A stretch of 64,000 nt of DNA from an uncultured Burkholderiales bacterium. Lineage in GTDB: Bacteria > Pseudomonadota > Gammaproteobacteria > Burkholderiales > Burkholderiaceae_C. Numbering within the stretch: the first letter of the stretch is position 1; the number at the start of each line of letters is the position of its first letter. The DNA is taken from NCBI GenBank assembly GCA_903870145.1, contig CAIQBO010000006.1:1-64000 (forward strand), read 5' to 3'. The position numbers and the translations under genes are program-made. Shown here in pieces: positions 38,930 through 49,918 of this stretch. The notes below the pieces were generated by a model. It was not told the DNA's origin, made no database searches, and saw only the letters and a program-made list of their open reading frames with translations.

Positions 38930-40267
38930 ATGGCATTGGTAGAAGTCAAAGTTCCAGACATTGGCGATTTCGATGAAGTCGCCGTGATCGAGTTATTGGT
39001 CAAGGTTGGCGACAGCGTGAAAGCGGAGCAATCTTTGATCACCGTCGAGTCTGACAAAGCCTCGATGGAAATTCCTTGCTCACACGCAGGTGTGGTCAAA
39101 GAGATTCGGGTCAAAATAGGCGACAAAGTCAAACAAGGCTCGACTGTTTTGGTGTTGGAGGCGCACGGCCTTGCTACTGATGCAGCCCCAGTGCAAGTGC
39201 CTCCGGCTGCACCAGCCCAGGCTCCTGCAGCGCAGTCGCTGACAGCCGCTGCACCCATTTTGGCTGAAGTGACTGCGGTGGCCGCGGCAACGCCTGGGGC
39301 CACAGTACCAGCGCATGAGCCCAGCGCCAGCGCTGTGGGTTTGCCGCATGCCTCGCCTTCGGTTCGCAAGTTTGCACGTGAATTGGGTGTGCCATTGGAG
39401 CAAGTCCCAGGCAAAGGCCCCAAAGGCCGTATCACTCTAGAAGATGTGCAGGCCTTTACCCGCAGCGTCATGTCCGGCAGTGTGCAAACGCAGGCGCAAG
39501 CGGCTGGTGCTGCATCCGGACAAAGCGGTGCAGGCTTAGGCTTGATTCCTTGGCCCAAGGTCGACTTTGCCAAGTTCGGCCCCATCGAGCGCAAGGAGAT
39601 GAGCCGCATCAAAAAAATCAGCGGTGCCAACTTGTTGCGCAACGCCATCATGATCCCGGCCGTGACCAACCACGACGATGCTGACATCACCGATCTGGAA
39701 GCCTTCCGCGTTTCAACCAACAAAGAAAACGAAAAGTCAGGTGTCAAAGTCACGATGCTGGCCTTCTTGATCAAAGCCTGCGTGGTGGCACTGAAAAAAT
39801 ACCCGGACTTCAACAGCTCGCTGGACGGTGATGCGTTGATTTACAAAAACTATTGGCACATTGGTTTTGCCGCTGACACACCCAATGGTTTGATGGTTCC
39901 TGTGATCAAAGACGCTGACAAAAAAGGTGTTCTGCAAATCAGTCAGGAAATGTCCGAATTGGCCAAGAAAGCCCGTGAAGGCAAGTTGAGCCCTGCCGAG
40001 ATGAGTGGTGCAACGTTCACCATTTCCAGCTTGGGCGGCATTGGTGGTAAATATTTCACGCCCATCATCAACGCGCCCGAAGTTGCCATTTTGGGCGTGT
40101 GCAAAAGCAGCTTTGAACCTGTTTGGGACGGCAAACAGTTCGTGCCGCGTTTGATGTTGCCTTTGTCGTTGACGTGGGACCACCGCGTCATCGATGGCGC
40201 TTCTGCAGCACGATTTAACGCCTTCTTGGGGCAAATTTTGGGCGACTTGCGCCGTGTCCTGCTCTAA
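38930..40267 (+). CDS. aceF: Pyruvate dehydrogenase E2, dihydrolipoamide acetyltransferase
   Basis: The 445 residues carry one lipoyl domain (1-80, lipoyl lysine 43 in [10 protein letters not shown]), an Ala/Pro-rich linker, and a peripheral-subunit-binding domain (SVRKFARELGVPLEQVPGKG). The acetyltransferase domain follows with catalytic DHRVIDGASAARF near the end. Many betaproteobacterial and enterobacterial AceF have two or three lipoyl domains, so this is a single-domain form. The ATG at 38930 follows GGAG; a TTG 12 nt upstream in frame is less likely. Confidence 0.96.
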   Translation: MALVEVKVPDIGDFDEVAVIELLVKVGDSVKAEQSLITVESDKASMEIPCSHAGVVKEIRVKIGDKVKQGSTVLVLEAHGLATDAAPVQVPPAAPAQAPAAQSLTAAAPILAEVTAVAAATPGATVPAHEPSASAVGLPHASPSVRKFARELGVPLEQVPGKGPKGRITLEDVQAFTRSVMSGSVQTQAQAAGAASGQSGAGLGLIPWPKVDFAKFGPIERKEMSRIKKISGANLLRNAIMIPAVTNHDDADITDLEAFRVSTNKENEKSGVKVTMLAFLIKACVVALKKYPDFNSSLDGDALIYKNYWHIGFAADTPNGLMVPVIKDADKKGVLQISQEMSELAKKAREGKLSPAEMSGATFTISSLGGIGGKYFTPIINAPEVAILGVCKSSFEPVWDGKQFVPRLMLPLSLTWDHRVIDGASAARFNAFLGQILGDLRRVLL

Positions 40268-40276
40268 ACATGAACA

Positions 40277-40303
40277 GCCGATTTCCGCGGCGCGGCATTC
40301 GGC
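40277..40303 (+). other. GC-rich imperfect hairpin between aceF and lpdA
   Basis: GCCGA (40277-40281) pairs with TCGGC (40299-40303), and the interior can pair further through CCG/CGG. There is no T-run, so it is unlikely to terminate. It could stabilise or process the aceEF-lpdA transcript. Confidence 0.3.
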
Positions 40304-40322
40304 CTCCAACTGATTGAAAAAA

Positions 40323-42173
40323 ATGGCATCCATAGACATACTAGTTCCAGACATCGGTGATTTTGATGAAGTGGCAGTGATTGAGGTGCTGGTCAAACCT
40401 GGCGACACCGTCAAAGCCGAGCAATCGCTGATCACGGTGGAGTCCGACAAGGCTTCGATGGAAATTCCCTCTTCGCACGCGGGTGTGGTCAAAGAAATCA
40501 AAGTTAAATTGGGCGACAAAGTCAAGCAAGGCTCGCTTGTGTTGACTCTAGAGGGACAGGGCGCTGGAGCGGTGTCAACGGGCGTCGCACATTCAAACCC
40601 ATCACCTGCGCCGCATGCAACTGCAGCAACTGCTGGCACGCCCGATGCGGCTCTGGTTGCAGCGCCAACGGCCTCGGCCTATGCAGGCACAGTTGACCTG
40701 GACTGTGATCTGCTGGTGCTCGGCGGTGGCCCTGGTGGCTACTCAGCTGCTTTTCGCGCGGCCGATCTGGGCTTGAAGGTGGTGATTGTTGAGCGCTATG
40801 CCACCTTGGGCGGTGTTTGCCTGAACGTGGGCTGCATTCCCTCCAAAGCATTGTTGCATGTGGCCAGCGTCATGGACGAGGTCAGTCACATGGCCGACCT
40901 GGGAGTGGACTTTGGCAAACCCGTTGTGAACATTGACAAACTGCGCGGGCACAAAGAAAAAGTCATTGGCAAACTCACGGGTGGTTTGGCGGCCATGGCC
41001 AAAATGCGAAAGGTCACCACTGTTCGCGGTTATGGCGCGTTTGCAGGTGCGAACCACTTGACTGTGGAAGAAACCAGCGGCACATCCCAAGACAAAACAG
41101 GCAAAACACAAACCATTGCGTTCAAGAAGTGCATCATTGCAGCAGGCTCGCAAGCGGTGCGTTTGCCTTTCATGCCAGAAGACACGCGTGTGGTTGACAG
41201 CACGGGGGCCTTGGCGCTCAAAGAAGTGCCCAAGCGCATGCTGATTTTGGGTGGCGGCATCATTGGTTTAGAGATGGGAACGGTCTACAGCACTTTGGGC
41301 GCGCGCCTGGATGTGGTTGAAATGATGGACGGCCTGATGCAAGGGGCTGACCGTGACTTGGTGAAAGTTTGGCAAAAAATGAACGCCAAGCGGTTTGACA
41401 ACATCATGCTCAAGACTAAAACTGTGGGCGCCAAAGCCACGCCAGCGGGCATTGAGGTGACGTTTGAAAGCGCTGAACCTGGCGTGGCTGCGCCAGCACC
41501 TCAGGTCTACGATCTGGTACTGCAAGCCGTGGGCCGCACGCCCAATGGCAAGAAGATTGCCGCAGAAAAAGCCGGTGTGGCAGTGACCGATCGTGGCTTC
41601 ATCCTAGTTGACATTCAAATGCGCACCAATGTGCCGCATATTTTCGCCATTGGCGACATTGTGGGTCAGCCCATGTTGGCGCACAAAGCGGTGCACGAAG
41701 CTCATGTTGCTGCTGAAGTGATTGCCGGTGAATTGCAGGGCAATCCTGAATTGGCCAGTGCCTCATTCAACGCTCGCGTGATTCCAAGTGTGGCCTACAC
41801 AGACCCCGAAGTGGCCTGGGTGGGTTTGACCGAAGACCAAGCCAAAGCACAAGGCATCCAAGTGAAAAAGGGCTTATTCCCTTGGACGGCTTCAGGCAGG
41901 GCCATTGCCAATGGGCGCGACGAAGGGGTCACCAAGTTGCTGTTTGACGATGGCCCTGATGCGCACGGTCATGGCAAGATTCTTGGCGGCGGCATGGTTG
42001 GCACACATGCTGGCGACATGATTGGCGAAATAGCCTTGGCCATTGAAATGGGCGCTGACGCCATTGACATTGGCAAAACCATTCACCCGCATCCGACCTT
42101 GGGCGAGAGCATCGGCATGGCGGCCGAAGTTGCCCATGGCAGCTGCACTGATTTACCTCCGGCGCGTAAATAA
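40323..42173 (+). CDS. lpdA: Dihydrolipoyl dehydrogenase with N-terminal lipoyl domain (PDH E3)
   Basis: The 616-residue flavoprotein reoxidises dihydrolipoyl groups with NAD+. Residues 1-80 are an extra lipoyl domain (lipoyl lysine 43) nearly identical to that of AceF. After a linker comes the E3 proper: FAD motif [15 protein letters not shown], redox disulfide [16 protein letters not shown] motif [13 protein letters not shown], and catalytic HPHPTLGES. Lipoyl-E3 fusions are known in betaproteobacterial and neisserial PDH complexes. The ATG at 40323 has a weak ribosome-binding site. The second E3 gene at 49919 lacks the extra domain. Confidence 0.96.
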   Translation: MASIDILVPDIGDFDEVAVIEVLVKPGDTVKAEQSLITVESDKASMEIPSSHAGVVKEIKVKLGDKVKQGSLVLTLEGQGAGAVSTGVAHSNPSPAPHATAATAGTPDAALVAAPTASAYAGTVDLDCDLLVLGGGPGGYSAAFRAADLGLKVVIVERYATLGGVCLNVGCIPSKALLHVASVMDEVSHMADLGVDFGKPVVNIDKLRGHKEKVIGKLTGGLAAMAKMRKVTTVRGYGAFAGANHLTVEETSGTSQDKTGKTQTIAFKKCIIAAGSQAVRLPFMPEDTRVVDSTGALALKEVPKRMLILGGGIIGLEMGTVYSTLGARLDVVEMMDGLMQGADRDLVKVWQKMNAKRFDNIMLKTKTVGAKATPAGIEVTFESAEPGVAAPAPQVYDLVLQAVGRTPNGKKIAAEKAGVAVTDRGFILVDIQMRTNVPHIFAIGDIVGQPMLAHKAVHEAHVAAEVIAGELQGNPELASASFNARVIPSVAYTDPEVAWVGLTEDQAKAQGIQVKKGLFPWTASGRAIANGRDEGVTKLLFDDGPDAHGHGKILGGGMVGTHAGDMIGEIALAIEMGADAIDIGKTIHPHPTLGESIGMAAEVAHGSCTDLPPARK

Positions 42174-42190
42174 TGATTTGAGTACGCAGC

Positions 42191-42234
42191 GCAAGATCAA
42201 TCCACTGGTGTGATCTTGCCCACTTGAGTGGGCA
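42191..42234. other. Two adjacent hairpins at the lpdA / NlpC-P60 gene ends
   Basis: GCAAGATCA (42191-42199) pairs with TGATCTTGC (42211-42219) around 11 nt, and TGCCCAC/GTGGGCA (42217-42234) forms a second stem with a 4-nt loop. They overlap by three bases, so they are mutually exclusive in part. They lie at the convergent ends of lpdA and the peptidase gene. Without T-runs they may act as 3' stabilisers or weak terminators. Confidence 0.4.
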
Positions 42235-42760
42235 CACGGCGTGCCCCGTTGAATCTTTTTTGCCAATAGGCTGCTCGCATGTCGTCCATGCGAACTGCAT
42301 CACCGGGCTTGGGGGCATGTATGAATTTGCCGTCGCCCACATAGACCCCCACATGGCTGAAAGCGCGGCGCATAGTGTTGAAGAAAACCAAGTCGCCCGG
42401 CATCAATTCGTTTTTGGCAATCTCTTGTGTGGCCTTGGCTTGCTCTTCTGCTCGGCGGGGCAAAATCAAACCAACTGACTTTTCAAAGAGGTGACGGACA
42501 AATCCACTGCAATCAAACCCTTTTTCTTCGGAGACGCCGCCGCGGCGATACGGCACGCCCAACAAGCCCATGGCTTGCATCACCATTTCTGAGGCTTTTC
42601 CCCCGACATTCAAGCGGACTTGCTGAATTTGGCCACTGATGTGCGCAACCAAGCCTTTGTCTTTGAGCTGGCGCTCCAGGTCGTCATCCACCGGAGCGGC
42701 CAAGGCCCCCATCGACCACCAAGTCGACAAGCTGAGCAGGGCACATAAAATGATACGCAT
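42197..42760 (-). CDS. C40 family (NlpC/P60) peptidoglycan peptidase, exported
   Basis: The 187 residues begin with a signal peptide (about 1-22, cleavage after LAA). The NlpC/P60 domain carries the catalytic triad Cys84 in FDCSGF, His136 in SHVGVYVG and His148. The family cuts D-glutamyl-meso-DAP links in peptidoglycan. There is no lipobox and no separate cell-wall-binding domain. It is convergent with lpdA and shows no functional link to it. Confidence 0.9.
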   Translation of the reverse strand: MRIILCALLSLSTWWSMGALAAPVDDDLERQLKDKGLVAHISGQIQQVRLNVGGKASEMVMQAMGLLGVPYRRGGVSEEKGFDCSGFVRHLFEKSVGLILPRRAEEQAKATQEIAKNELMPGDLVFFNTMRRAFSHVGVYVGDGKFIHAPKPGDAVRMDDMRAAYWQKRFNGARRVPTQVGKITPVD

Positions 42761-42862
42761 AGACTTGCAGCTTAACTGCAGCTACCACGCGCGTCAATGA
42801 TTGCCGCGTTGGCCTTGGAGGTCAGCTTGGTTGCTCCGTAAAATTCAACGAAAGACAACGCT

Positions 42863-43471
42863 ATGTTGCTTGATATTGCAGACTCACAATTGGTACTGAT
42901 AGATTTTCAATTGCAGCTCAAACCGGCCATTCACGATGGCGAGTTTGTCTGGCAACGTGCGCTTGCATTGGCGCAATCAGCGCAGCATTTGCAAGTGCCA
43001 GTGTGGGGCACAGAACAAAACCCCTCAGCGCTGGGGCCAAGTTCGCCTGAGATCAAGCAACGCTGCACCCGTGTTTTGTCCAAGATGCACTTCAGTGCTG
43101 TGGAGGAGGGGCTTGGCGAGTGGTTGCGTCCGCCGGCGCAGGCGCCCAAGGGCAATGCGCGCAGTTTGCCACGCCATTTGCAAAAAAATCAAGAAGAAAA
43201 TGCGCCCGCCTCCATCGTTTTGGCAGGTTGTGAAACGCATGTTTGTTTGATGCAAACCGCACTGAATCTGTTGGAAGATGAGTTTGACGTCTGGATCGTC
43301 ACAGATGCCTGTGGCTCGCGCAGCGAACGCGACAGAGATGCTGCATTAGATCGTTTGGCCGGTGCAGGCGCTGAACTTGTGACGACGGAGATGGTTTTGT
43401 TTGAATGGCTTCGCACGGCAGAGCACCCAGAATTCAAACAAATCTTGTCATGGATCAAAGCCTTGCCTTGA
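42863..43471 (+). CDS. Isochorismatase-family cysteine hydrolase
   Basis: The 202 residues have the cysteine-hydrolase triad of the family: Asp14 (VLIDFQ), Lys74 (VLSKMHFSA) and Cys123 (LAGCETHVCLMQTA), at normal length. The family includes isochorismatases, nicotinamidases and many uncharacterised amidases. The sequence resembles the YcaC-like/general hydrolase branch, and I cannot name a substrate. It appears to be a single-gene unit upstream of prpE. Confidence 0.85.
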   Translation: MLLDIADSQLVLIDFQLQLKPAIHDGEFVWQRALALAQSAQHLQVPVWGTEQNPSALGPSSPEIKQRCTRVLSKMHFSAVEEGLGEWLRPPAQAPKGNARSLPRHLQKNQEENAPASIVLAGCETHVCLMQTALNLLEDEFDVWIVTDACGSRSERDRDAALDRLAGAGAELVTTEMVLFEWLRTAEHPEFKQILSWIKALP

Positions 43472-43563
43472 GTGCATCGGGAAAAGTTCCTGCGCCTGGC
43501 GCTATGCCGAGCTTGTATTTACTGTGCACGAAAGTCAGTTTCTAGCAAGTCCCTCATGAATAA

Positions 43564-43577
43564 TTATGAATTCATAA
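43564..43577. promoter_or_regulatory. Perfect 14-bp palindrome upstream of prpE
   Basis: TTATGAATTCATAA is fully symmetric, 69 nt upstream of the prpE start in the 175-nt gap 43472-43646. The half-site TTATGAA also occurs in the palindrome over the predicted aceE -10. It is a plausible dimeric regulator site. The rest of the gap shows no convincing hexamer pair. Confidence 0.5.
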
Positions 43578-43646
43578 GGTGAGCCATTGCGCGCAAGTTC
43601 GGTGCGTATTTTGCCACCCAGAAATTAGAGTTCAAGGAGATGCACC

Positions 43647-45542
43647 ATGGGTCAATACGCCGACTTCCACCAACGCTCGATTCAGGATCGAGACGCCTTT
43701 TGGGCTGAGCAAGCCCAACTGATTGACTGGAAAACGCCTCCTCAAGAAATCTGTGACTACAGCAACCCGCCTTTTGCCAAATGGTTCAAAGGTGGCTTAA
43801 CCAACTTGTGTCACAACGCGGTGGATCGGCATTTGAAGGACAGGGCAGACCAAGCCGCCTTGATTTTTGTTTCTACTGAAACAGACCAAGAGATCACCTA
43901 CACGTATCGGCAACTGCATGCAGAAGTTCAGTGCATGTCGGCTTCGTTGTTGGCCTTGGGCGTGCAAAAAGGCGATCGTGTTTTGATCTACATGCCCATG
44001 ATCGCGCAAGCAGCGTTTGCCATGTTGGCCTGTGCGCGCATTGGCGCGATTCACTCGGTGGTCTTCGGCGGTTTTGCTTCAGGCTCTTTGGCTTCACGTA
44101 TTGAAGACGCCACGCCCAAAGTCATTGTCAGTGCAGATGCAGGCTCTCGTGGTGGAAAAATTGTCGAATACAAACCGCTGTTGGACGAAGCCATTCGCTT
44201 GTCCAGCCACAAACCCAATGCGGTTTTGTGGGTCGAGCGCGGCTTGGCGCCCATCACATTGGCAGCGGGCCGTGATCATTCATGGGCGCAGATGCGCGAG
44301 CAACACTTGAAGACCACAGTGCCTTGCGAGTGGGTCGATTCAACGCACCCCAGTTACACTTTGTACACCTCGGGTACCACTGGAAAACCCAAAGGTGTGC
44401 AGCGCGACACAGGTGGCTACACCGTTGCGCTGGCGGCAAGCTTGCCCCATATTTTTTGCGGCAAGCCAGGCGAAACATTTTTTTGCACCAGTGACATCGG
44501 CTGGGTGGTCGGCCACAGTTACATCATATACGGCCCCTTGATTGGCGGCATGGCGACCATCTTGTACGAAGGATTGCCAACCCGGCCCGACGGCGGCATT
44601 TGGTGGAGCTTGGTGGAGAAATACAAAGTCACCGTGATGTTCAGTGCGCCAACTGCGGTGCGTGTCTTGAAAAAGCAAGATCCCACTTTGCTCAAAAAAT
44701 ACGACTTGTCGAGTTTGAAAGCCTTGTTCTTAGCGGGTGAGCCTTTGGATGAGCCGACTGCCAAATGGATTTCAGAAGGCCTTGGCAAACCCATCATTGA
44801 CAACTATTGGCAAACCGAAACCGGCTGGCCCATCTTGACAGTTTGCAACGGTGTGGAACAAACCCGCAGCAAGTTTGGCTCACCTGGCAAAGCCGTGTAC
44901 GGTTATGACGTGAAATTGTTAGACGATCAAACCGGCGAGGAACTCTTGGGCGCGAATCAAAAAGGGGTGGTCACCATCGAAGGGCCCTTGCCTCCAGGAT
45001 GTTTGCAAACCATCTGGGGCGACGATGAGCGCTTTGTTAAAACCTATTGGGCCACTGTTCCAGGCAAGATGGTCTACTCCACTTTTGATTGGGGCATTCG
45101 CGATGAAGATGGCTACTTCTTCATTTTGGGCCGCACAGACGATGTGATCAACGTGGCCGGGCACCGCTTGGGCACGCGCGAAATTGAAGAGAGCGTATCC
45201 GGCCACGCCAGCGTGGCTGAGGTGGCGGTGGTGGGAGTGGCCGACAGCCTCAAAGGCCAGGTGGCCATGGCATTTGTCGTTTTGAAAGACGGCAGTTTGC
45301 TCGGTGATGCCGCCGCTTTACTCAAACTTGAAGGTGAGATCATGAAAGTGGTTGACACCTCACTGGGGGCAGTGGCCAGGCCCGCACGTGTTCGATTTGT
45401 CTCCATCTTGCCCAAGACGCGAAGCGGCAAACTCTTAAGGCGCGCCATTCAAGCAGTTTGCGAAGGCAGAGACCCGGGTGACTTGACCACCATGGACGAC
45501 CCCAGCGCCTTGCAGCAAATCAAAGACGTGGTGCAAGTCTGA
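43647..45542 (+). CDS. prpE: Propionate-CoA ligase / acetyl-CoA synthetase-like enzyme
   Basis: This 631-residue AMP-forming acyl-CoA synthetase activates propionate (and often acetate) to the CoA thioester. It shows SGTTGKPKGVQRD (about 242), the PrpE-type DNYWQTETGWPI, and the C-terminal catalytic lysine in PKTRSGKLLRR, which in the family is controlled by acetylation. Length and motifs favour PrpE over Acs (about 650 residues). A strong AAGGAG site precedes the ATG. No prpBCD genes are in the window; sucA follows after a 176-nt gap. Confidence 0.92.
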   Translation: MGQYADFHQRSIQDRDAFWAEQAQLIDWKTPPQEICDYSNPPFAKWFKGGLTNLCHNAVDRHLKDRADQAALIFVSTETDQEITYTYRQLHAEVQCMSASLLALGVQKGDRVLIYMPMIAQAAFAMLACARIGAIHSVVFGGFASGSLASRIEDATPKVIVSADAGSRGGKIVEYKPLLDEAIRLSSHKPNAVLWVERGLAPITLAAGRDHSWAQMREQHLKTTVPCEWVDSTHPSYTLYTSGTTGKPKGVQRDTGGYTVALAASLPHIFCGKPGETFFCTSDIGWVVGHSYIIYGPLIGGMATILYEGLPTRPDGGIWWSLVEKYKVTVMFSAPTAVRVLKKQDPTLLKKYDLSSLKALFLAGEPLDEPTAKWISEGLGKPIIDNYWQTETGWPILTVCNGVEQTRSKFGSPGKAVYGYDVKLLDDQTGEELLGANQKGVVTIEGPLPPGCLQTIWGDDERFVKTYWATVPGKMVYSTFDWGIRDEDGYFFILGRTDDVINVAGHRLGTREIEESVSGHASVAEVAVVGVADSLKGQVAMAFVVLKDGSLLGDAAALLKLEGEIMKVVDTSLGAVARPARVRFVSILPKTRSGKLLRRAIQAVCEGRDPGDLTTMDDPSALQQIKDVVQV

Positions 45543-45718
45543 CAGTTCGCTGACGGGCATTGAAAATATTTAAAACAGCACAAGTAAAATCAATGGGATA
45601 ATCCAAGAGTACTTAGGCCCTTCCCATGCCACAGTCGCATCCGCTAACCGGTTCAGCCGTGTCGCGGAAGGTAATTCAACCAACTCCTATTCCCTCAAGG
45701 GGAATGAAAGTCAGCGCA

Positions 45719-48586
45719 ATGAGTGAGACAAAATCCGTCTACACCGCCTACCAAGGCAACACCTATCTCTTCGGGGGCAATGCGCCCTATGTCGAAGAGT
45801 TGTATGAAAACTATTTGACCAACCCCGCCAGCGTGCCTGACAGCTGGCGTGTTTACTTTGACGCGCTTTCGCATGTGCCCGCAACCGATGGCTCGCAAGC
45901 CAAAGACGTAGCGCACTTGCCGGTCATCAATGCCTTTGCACAGCGCGCCAAACAAGGCGGCACCAAAGTACTGATGGCCAGCGCCGATGCAGAAATGGGC
46001 CGCAAGCGCACGGCAGCCCAGCAACTGATTGCAGCCTATCGCAACGTGGGACAGCGCTGGGCTGACCTGGACCCCTTAAAGCGCACTGAGCGTCCTGCCA
46101 TTCCAGATTTAGACCCCTCGTTTTATGGCTTCACCGATGTGGACCAAGAAACGGTGTTCGACACCAGCAACACATTTTTTGGCAAAAATGCCATGTCACT
46201 TCGTGAGCTGATGAATGCACTGCGCGAGACCTATTGCGGCACGCTGGGCGCTGAATACATGTACACCACCGACCAAGCTGAAAAGCGTTGGTGGCAACAA
46301 AAACTTGAAAGCATTCGCAGCAAACCCAACTTCACGCCTGAAAAGAAAAAACACATTTTGGACCGCTTGACGGCAGCTGAAGGCTTGGAGCGTTTTCTGC
46401 ACACCAAATACGTGGGTCAAAAACGCTTTTCATTGGAGGGCGGCGAAACCTTCATCGCTTGCATGGACGAGCTGATCGAGTCGGCTGGCGTGAAAGGGGT
46501 TCAAGAAATCGTCATTGGCATGGCGCATCGCGGCCGCTTGAATGTCTTGGTCAACACCATGGGCAAATTGCCCAAAGATTTGTTTGCCGAGTTTGACCAC
46601 ACTGCCCCCGAAGAATTGCCAGCGGGTGACGTCAAATACCACCAAGGTTTTAGCTCTGATGTCAGCACCGCAGGTGGCCCCGTTCACTTGTCTTTGGCGT
46701 TTAACCCTTCGCATTTGGAGATCGTCAACCCGGTGGTCGAAGGCTCCGTGCGAGCGCGCATGGACCGCCGTGCAGACCCGTTGGGCAAGCAAGTATTGCC
46801 CGTGCTGGTTCACGGCGACGCCGCTTTTGCGGGTCAAGGCGTGAACCAAGAAACCTTGGCGCTGGCCCAAACGCGTGGTTATTCCACCGGCGGCACGGTG
46901 CACATCATTATCAACAACCAAATTGGCTTCACCACGTCTGACCCGCGCGACATGCGCTCCTCGGTGTACTGCACTGACATTGTCAAGATGGTGGAAGCGC
47001 CGGTGCTGCACGTCAATGCAGACGACCCAGAAGCGGTGGTGTTGGCCACTCAAATTGCACTGGATTACCGCATGACCTTTCGCAAGGACGTGGTGGTCGA
47101 TGTGATTTGCTTTCGCAAGCTAGGCCACAACGAGCAAGACACACCAAGTTTGACGCAGCCCTTGATGTACAAAAAAATTGCAGCGCACCCGGGCACGCGC
47201 CGCTTGTACGCGGACAAACTCTCAGCCCAAGGCCTGGGTGAGACTTTGGGCGAGGACATGGTCAAGGCTTACCGCGCTGCTTTGGATGCCGGCAAACACA
47301 CGGACGACCCCGTTCTGACCAACTTCAAGACACAGTTTTCAGTGGACTGGGCGCCCTACTTGGGACAGAAGTGGACCGATGCAGGAGCCACGGCCATTCC
47401 CTTGGCAGAGTGGAAACGCATCTCGGAAAAAATCACCACTTTGCCTGCTTCAGTCACGCCGCACCAGTTGGTCAAAAAAGTGTATGACGACCGCGCCGCC
47501 ATGGGCCGCGGTGATGTGCCCGTGGACTGGGGCATGGGCGAGCACATGGCGTTTGCCTCGCTGGTGGCAAGTGGCTATCCAGTGCGCTTGTCGGGCGAGG
47601 ATTGCGGGCGCGGCACGTTCACGCACCGTCACGCTGTGATTCATGATCAAAGCCGTGAAAAGTGGGACACCGGGACTTATGTTCCCTTGCAAAACGTCAC
47701 AGAAAATCAAGCACCCTTTGTTGTGATCGATTCGATCTTGTCAGAAGAGGCCGTCTTGGGCTTTGAATACGGTTATGCATCAAACGACCCCAACACCATG
47801 GTGATTTGGGAAGCTCAATTTGGCGATTTTGCCAATGGTGCGCAAGTTGTGATTGACCAGTTCATCGCTTCCGGCGAAGTCAAATGGGGCCGGGTCAACG
47901 GTTTGACGTTGATGTTGCCCCACGGTTATGAAGGCCAAGGCCCTGAACACAGTTCAGCGCGTTTAGAGCGTTTCATGCAGTTGGCCGCAGACGCCAATAT
48001 GCAAATCGTGCAGCCCACCACGGCCAGTCAAATTTTCCATGTGCTGCGCCGGCAAATGGTGCGCAATTTGCGTAAGCCATTGATCATTTTCACGCCTAAA
48101 TCATTGCTGCGAAACAAAGATGCCAGCTCGCCTTTGTCGGAATTCACCAAAGGTGGTTTTCAGACTGTGATCCCCGAGAACAAGGCGCTCAAAGCAGAGA
48201 AAGTCAAACGCATCGTGGTGTGCTCTGGCAAGGTCTATTACGATTTGGTCAAGAAGCGCGAAGATCTCGGTGCTGACGACGTGGTGATTTTGCGTGTCGA
48301 GCAACTCTACCCATTTCCCCACAAAGCGTTTTCGGCAGAGCTGAAAAAATACCCCAACAGCACGGAGTTGGTTTGGACCCAAGACGAGCCACAAAACCAA
48401 GGTGCTTGGTTTTTTGTGCAGCACTACGTTCATGAAAACATGTCCGAAGGACAGCGATTGGGTTACTCCGGTCGCGCAGCTTCGGCTTCGCCTGCTGTGG
48501 GCTATTCACACTTGCACCAAGACCAACAAAAGGCCTTGGTCGATGGTGCTTTTGGCAAGATCAAAGGCTTTGTGCTGACCAAGTAA
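45719..48586 (+). CDS. sucA: 2-oxoglutarate dehydrogenase E1 component
   Basis: SucA is the thiamine-diphosphate E1 of the 2-oxoglutarate dehydrogenase complex in the TCA cycle. The 955 residues include the N-terminal [27 protein letters not shown], the ThDP region [16 protein letters not shown], and the C-terminal [15 protein letters not shown]. The open frame starts at 45626. ATG 45719 ([13 protein letters not shown]) matches the family, and ATG 45704, with AAGGGG just upstream, is the alternative. First gene of sucA-sucB-lpd. Confidence 0.97.
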   Translation: MSETKSVYTAYQGNTYLFGGNAPYVEELYENYLTNPASVPDSWRVYFDALSHVPATDGSQAKDVAHLPVINAFAQRAKQGGTKVLMASADAEMGRKRTAAQQLIAAYRNVGQRWADLDPLKRTERPAIPDLDPSFYGFTDVDQETVFDTSNTFFGKNAMSLRELMNALRETYCGTLGAEYMYTTDQAEKRWWQQKLESIRSKPNFTPEKKKHILDRLTAAEGLERFLHTKYVGQKRFSLEGGETFIACMDELIESAGVKGVQEIVIGMAHRGRLNVLVNTMGKLPKDLFAEFDHTAPEELPAGDVKYHQGFSSDVSTAGGPVHLSLAFNPSHLEIVNPVVEGSVRARMDRRADPLGKQVLPVLVHGDAAFAGQGVNQETLALAQTRGYSTGGTVHIIINNQIGFTTSDPRDMRSSVYCTDIVKMVEAPVLHVNADDPEAVVLATQIALDYRMTFRKDVVVDVICFRKLGHNEQDTPSLTQPLMYKKIAAHPGTRRLYADKLSAQGLGETLGEDMVKAYRAALDAGKHTDDPVLTNFKTQFSVDWAPYLGQKWTDAGATAIPLAEWKRISEKITTLPASVTPHQLVKKVYDDRAAMGRGDVPVDWGMGEHMAFASLVASGYPVRLSGEDCGRGTFTHRHAVIHDQSREKWDTGTYVPLQNVTENQAPFVVIDSILSEEAVLGFEYGYASNDPNTMVIWEAQFGDFANGAQVVIDQFIASGEVKWGRVNGLTLMLPHGYEGQGPEHSSARLERFMQLAADANMQIVQPTTASQIFHVLRRQMVRNLRKPLIIFTPKSLLRNKDASSPLSEFTKGGFQTVIPENKALKAEKVKRIVVCSGKVYYDLVKKREDLGADDVVILRVEQLYPFPHKAFSAELKKYPNSTELVWTQDEPQNQGAWFFVQHYVHENMSEGQRLGYSGRAASASPAVGYSHLHQDQQKALVDGAFGKIKGFVLTK

Positions 48587-48629
48587 GCGCGCTGCACCTT
48601 CAAGCAAAATATATTTAGAAAGAATTGAA

Positions 48630-49907
48630 ATGTCTATCGTAGAAGTTAAAGTTCCGCAGCTCTCCGAGTCCGTGGCCGAGGCCACCATGCTGCAATGGAA
48701 GAAAAAAGTTGGTGACAGCGTTGCCGCTGATGAGATTTTGATTGAAATTGAAACCGACAAAGTGGTGCTTGAAGTACCCGCACCTTCGGCCGGTGTGTTG
48801 TCAGAAATATTGGTGCTGGATGGCGCAACGGTGTTGGCAGAGCAATTGATTGCGCGCATTGACACCGAGGGCAAAGTGGGGGCTGCTTCTAAGTCTGCTG
48901 CAGCAGCACCCGTGCCGGTGTCTGCATCTGTTCCTGCGCCAAGCACCCCAGCAGCGGCGCAAAGCCTGTCCATGGCCGGCGTCACCATGCCCGCCGCCGC
49001 CAAATTGATGGCCGATAACAACTTGAGCAGTGGCTCTGTGATGGGTTCGGGCAAAGACGGCCGCGTCACCAAGGGTGATGTTTTGTCGGCAGTGGCCAGC
49101 GGCAATGCCATTGCCGCAAAACCCGCAGTGCAGTCGTCGCCCATTCCAACAGGTGCGCCTACATCGAGCTTGCCCCAGGTGGCTGGGCCTGCCATGAACC
49201 TGGGCGATCGCCCTGAGCAGCGCGTTCCCATGACGCGTTTGCGTGCGCGAGTGGCCGAACGCTTGCTTCAATCGCAAGCGACCAATGCCATTTTGACCAC
49301 CTTCAACGAAATCAACATGGCCCCTGTGATGGACATGCGCAAACGCTTTCAAGACAAGTTCGAAAAAGAGCACGGTATCAAGCTGGGTTTCATGAGCTTT
49401 TTTGTCAAAGCCGCAGTCCATGCGTTGAAAAAATACCCTGTGCTCAACGCTTCTGTCGATGGCAATGACATCGTCTACCACGGCTACTTTGACATCGGCA
49501 TTGCAGTCGGTTCACCGCGCGGTTTGGTGGTGCCCATCTTGCGCAATGCCGACCAAATGAGTTTTGCCGACATTGAGAAAAAGATTGCAGAATTTGGCGC
49601 CAAAGCCAAAGACGGCAAGTTGGGCATTGAAGACATGACCGGCGGCACCTTCTCCATCTCCAACGGCGGCACCTTCGGCTCCATGATGTCCACCCCCATC
49701 ATCAACCCACCACAATCTGCTATTTTGGGCGTGCATGCCACCAAAGACCGTGCCATGGTCGAGAACGGTCAAGTGGTGGTGCGCCCCATGAATTATTTCG
49801 CCATGTCGTACGACCACCGGATCATTGACGGGCGCGAAGCTGTCTTGGGCTTGGTTGCCATGAAGGAAGCTTTGGAAGATCCTTCACGCCTGTTGTTTGA
49901 CATTTAA
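48630..49907 (+). CDS. sucB: 2-oxoglutarate dehydrogenase E2, dihydrolipoamide succinyltransferase
   Basis: The 425 residues have one lipoyl domain (lipoyl Lys44 in [10 protein letters not shown]), an Ala/Pro-rich linker, and a subunit-binding domain ([31 protein letters not shown] region). The succinyltransferase core contains [14 protein letters not shown] and catalytic [14 protein letters not shown]. This is the standard single-lipoyl SucB, 43 nt after sucA. Confidence 0.97.
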   Translation: MSIVEVKVPQLSESVAEATMLQWKKKVGDSVAADEILIEIETDKVVLEVPAPSAGVLSEILVLDGATVLAEQLIARIDTEGKVGAASKSAAAAPVPVSASVPAPSTPAAAQSLSMAGVTMPAAAKLMADNNLSSGSVMGSGKDGRVTKGDVLSAVASGNAIAAKPAVQSSPIPTGAPTSSLPQVAGPAMNLGDRPEQRVPMTRLRARVAERLLQSQATNAILTTFNEINMAPVMDMRKRFQDKFEKEHGIKLGFMSFFVKAAVHALKKYPVLNASVDGNDIVYHGYFDIGIAVGSPRGLVVPILRNADQMSFADIEKKIAEFGAKAKDGKLGIEDMTGGTFSISNGGTFGSMMSTPIINPPQSAILGVHATKDRAMVENGQVVVRPMNYFAMSYDHRIIDGREAVLGLVAMKEALEDPSRLLFDI

Positions 49908-49918
49908 GAAAGCCCAGC

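Noticed and set aside
43587-43596. 10-bp palindrome TTGCGCGCAA upstream of prpE
   Set aside because: Too short and GC-alternating; expected by chance, unlike the 14-bp palindrome nearby.
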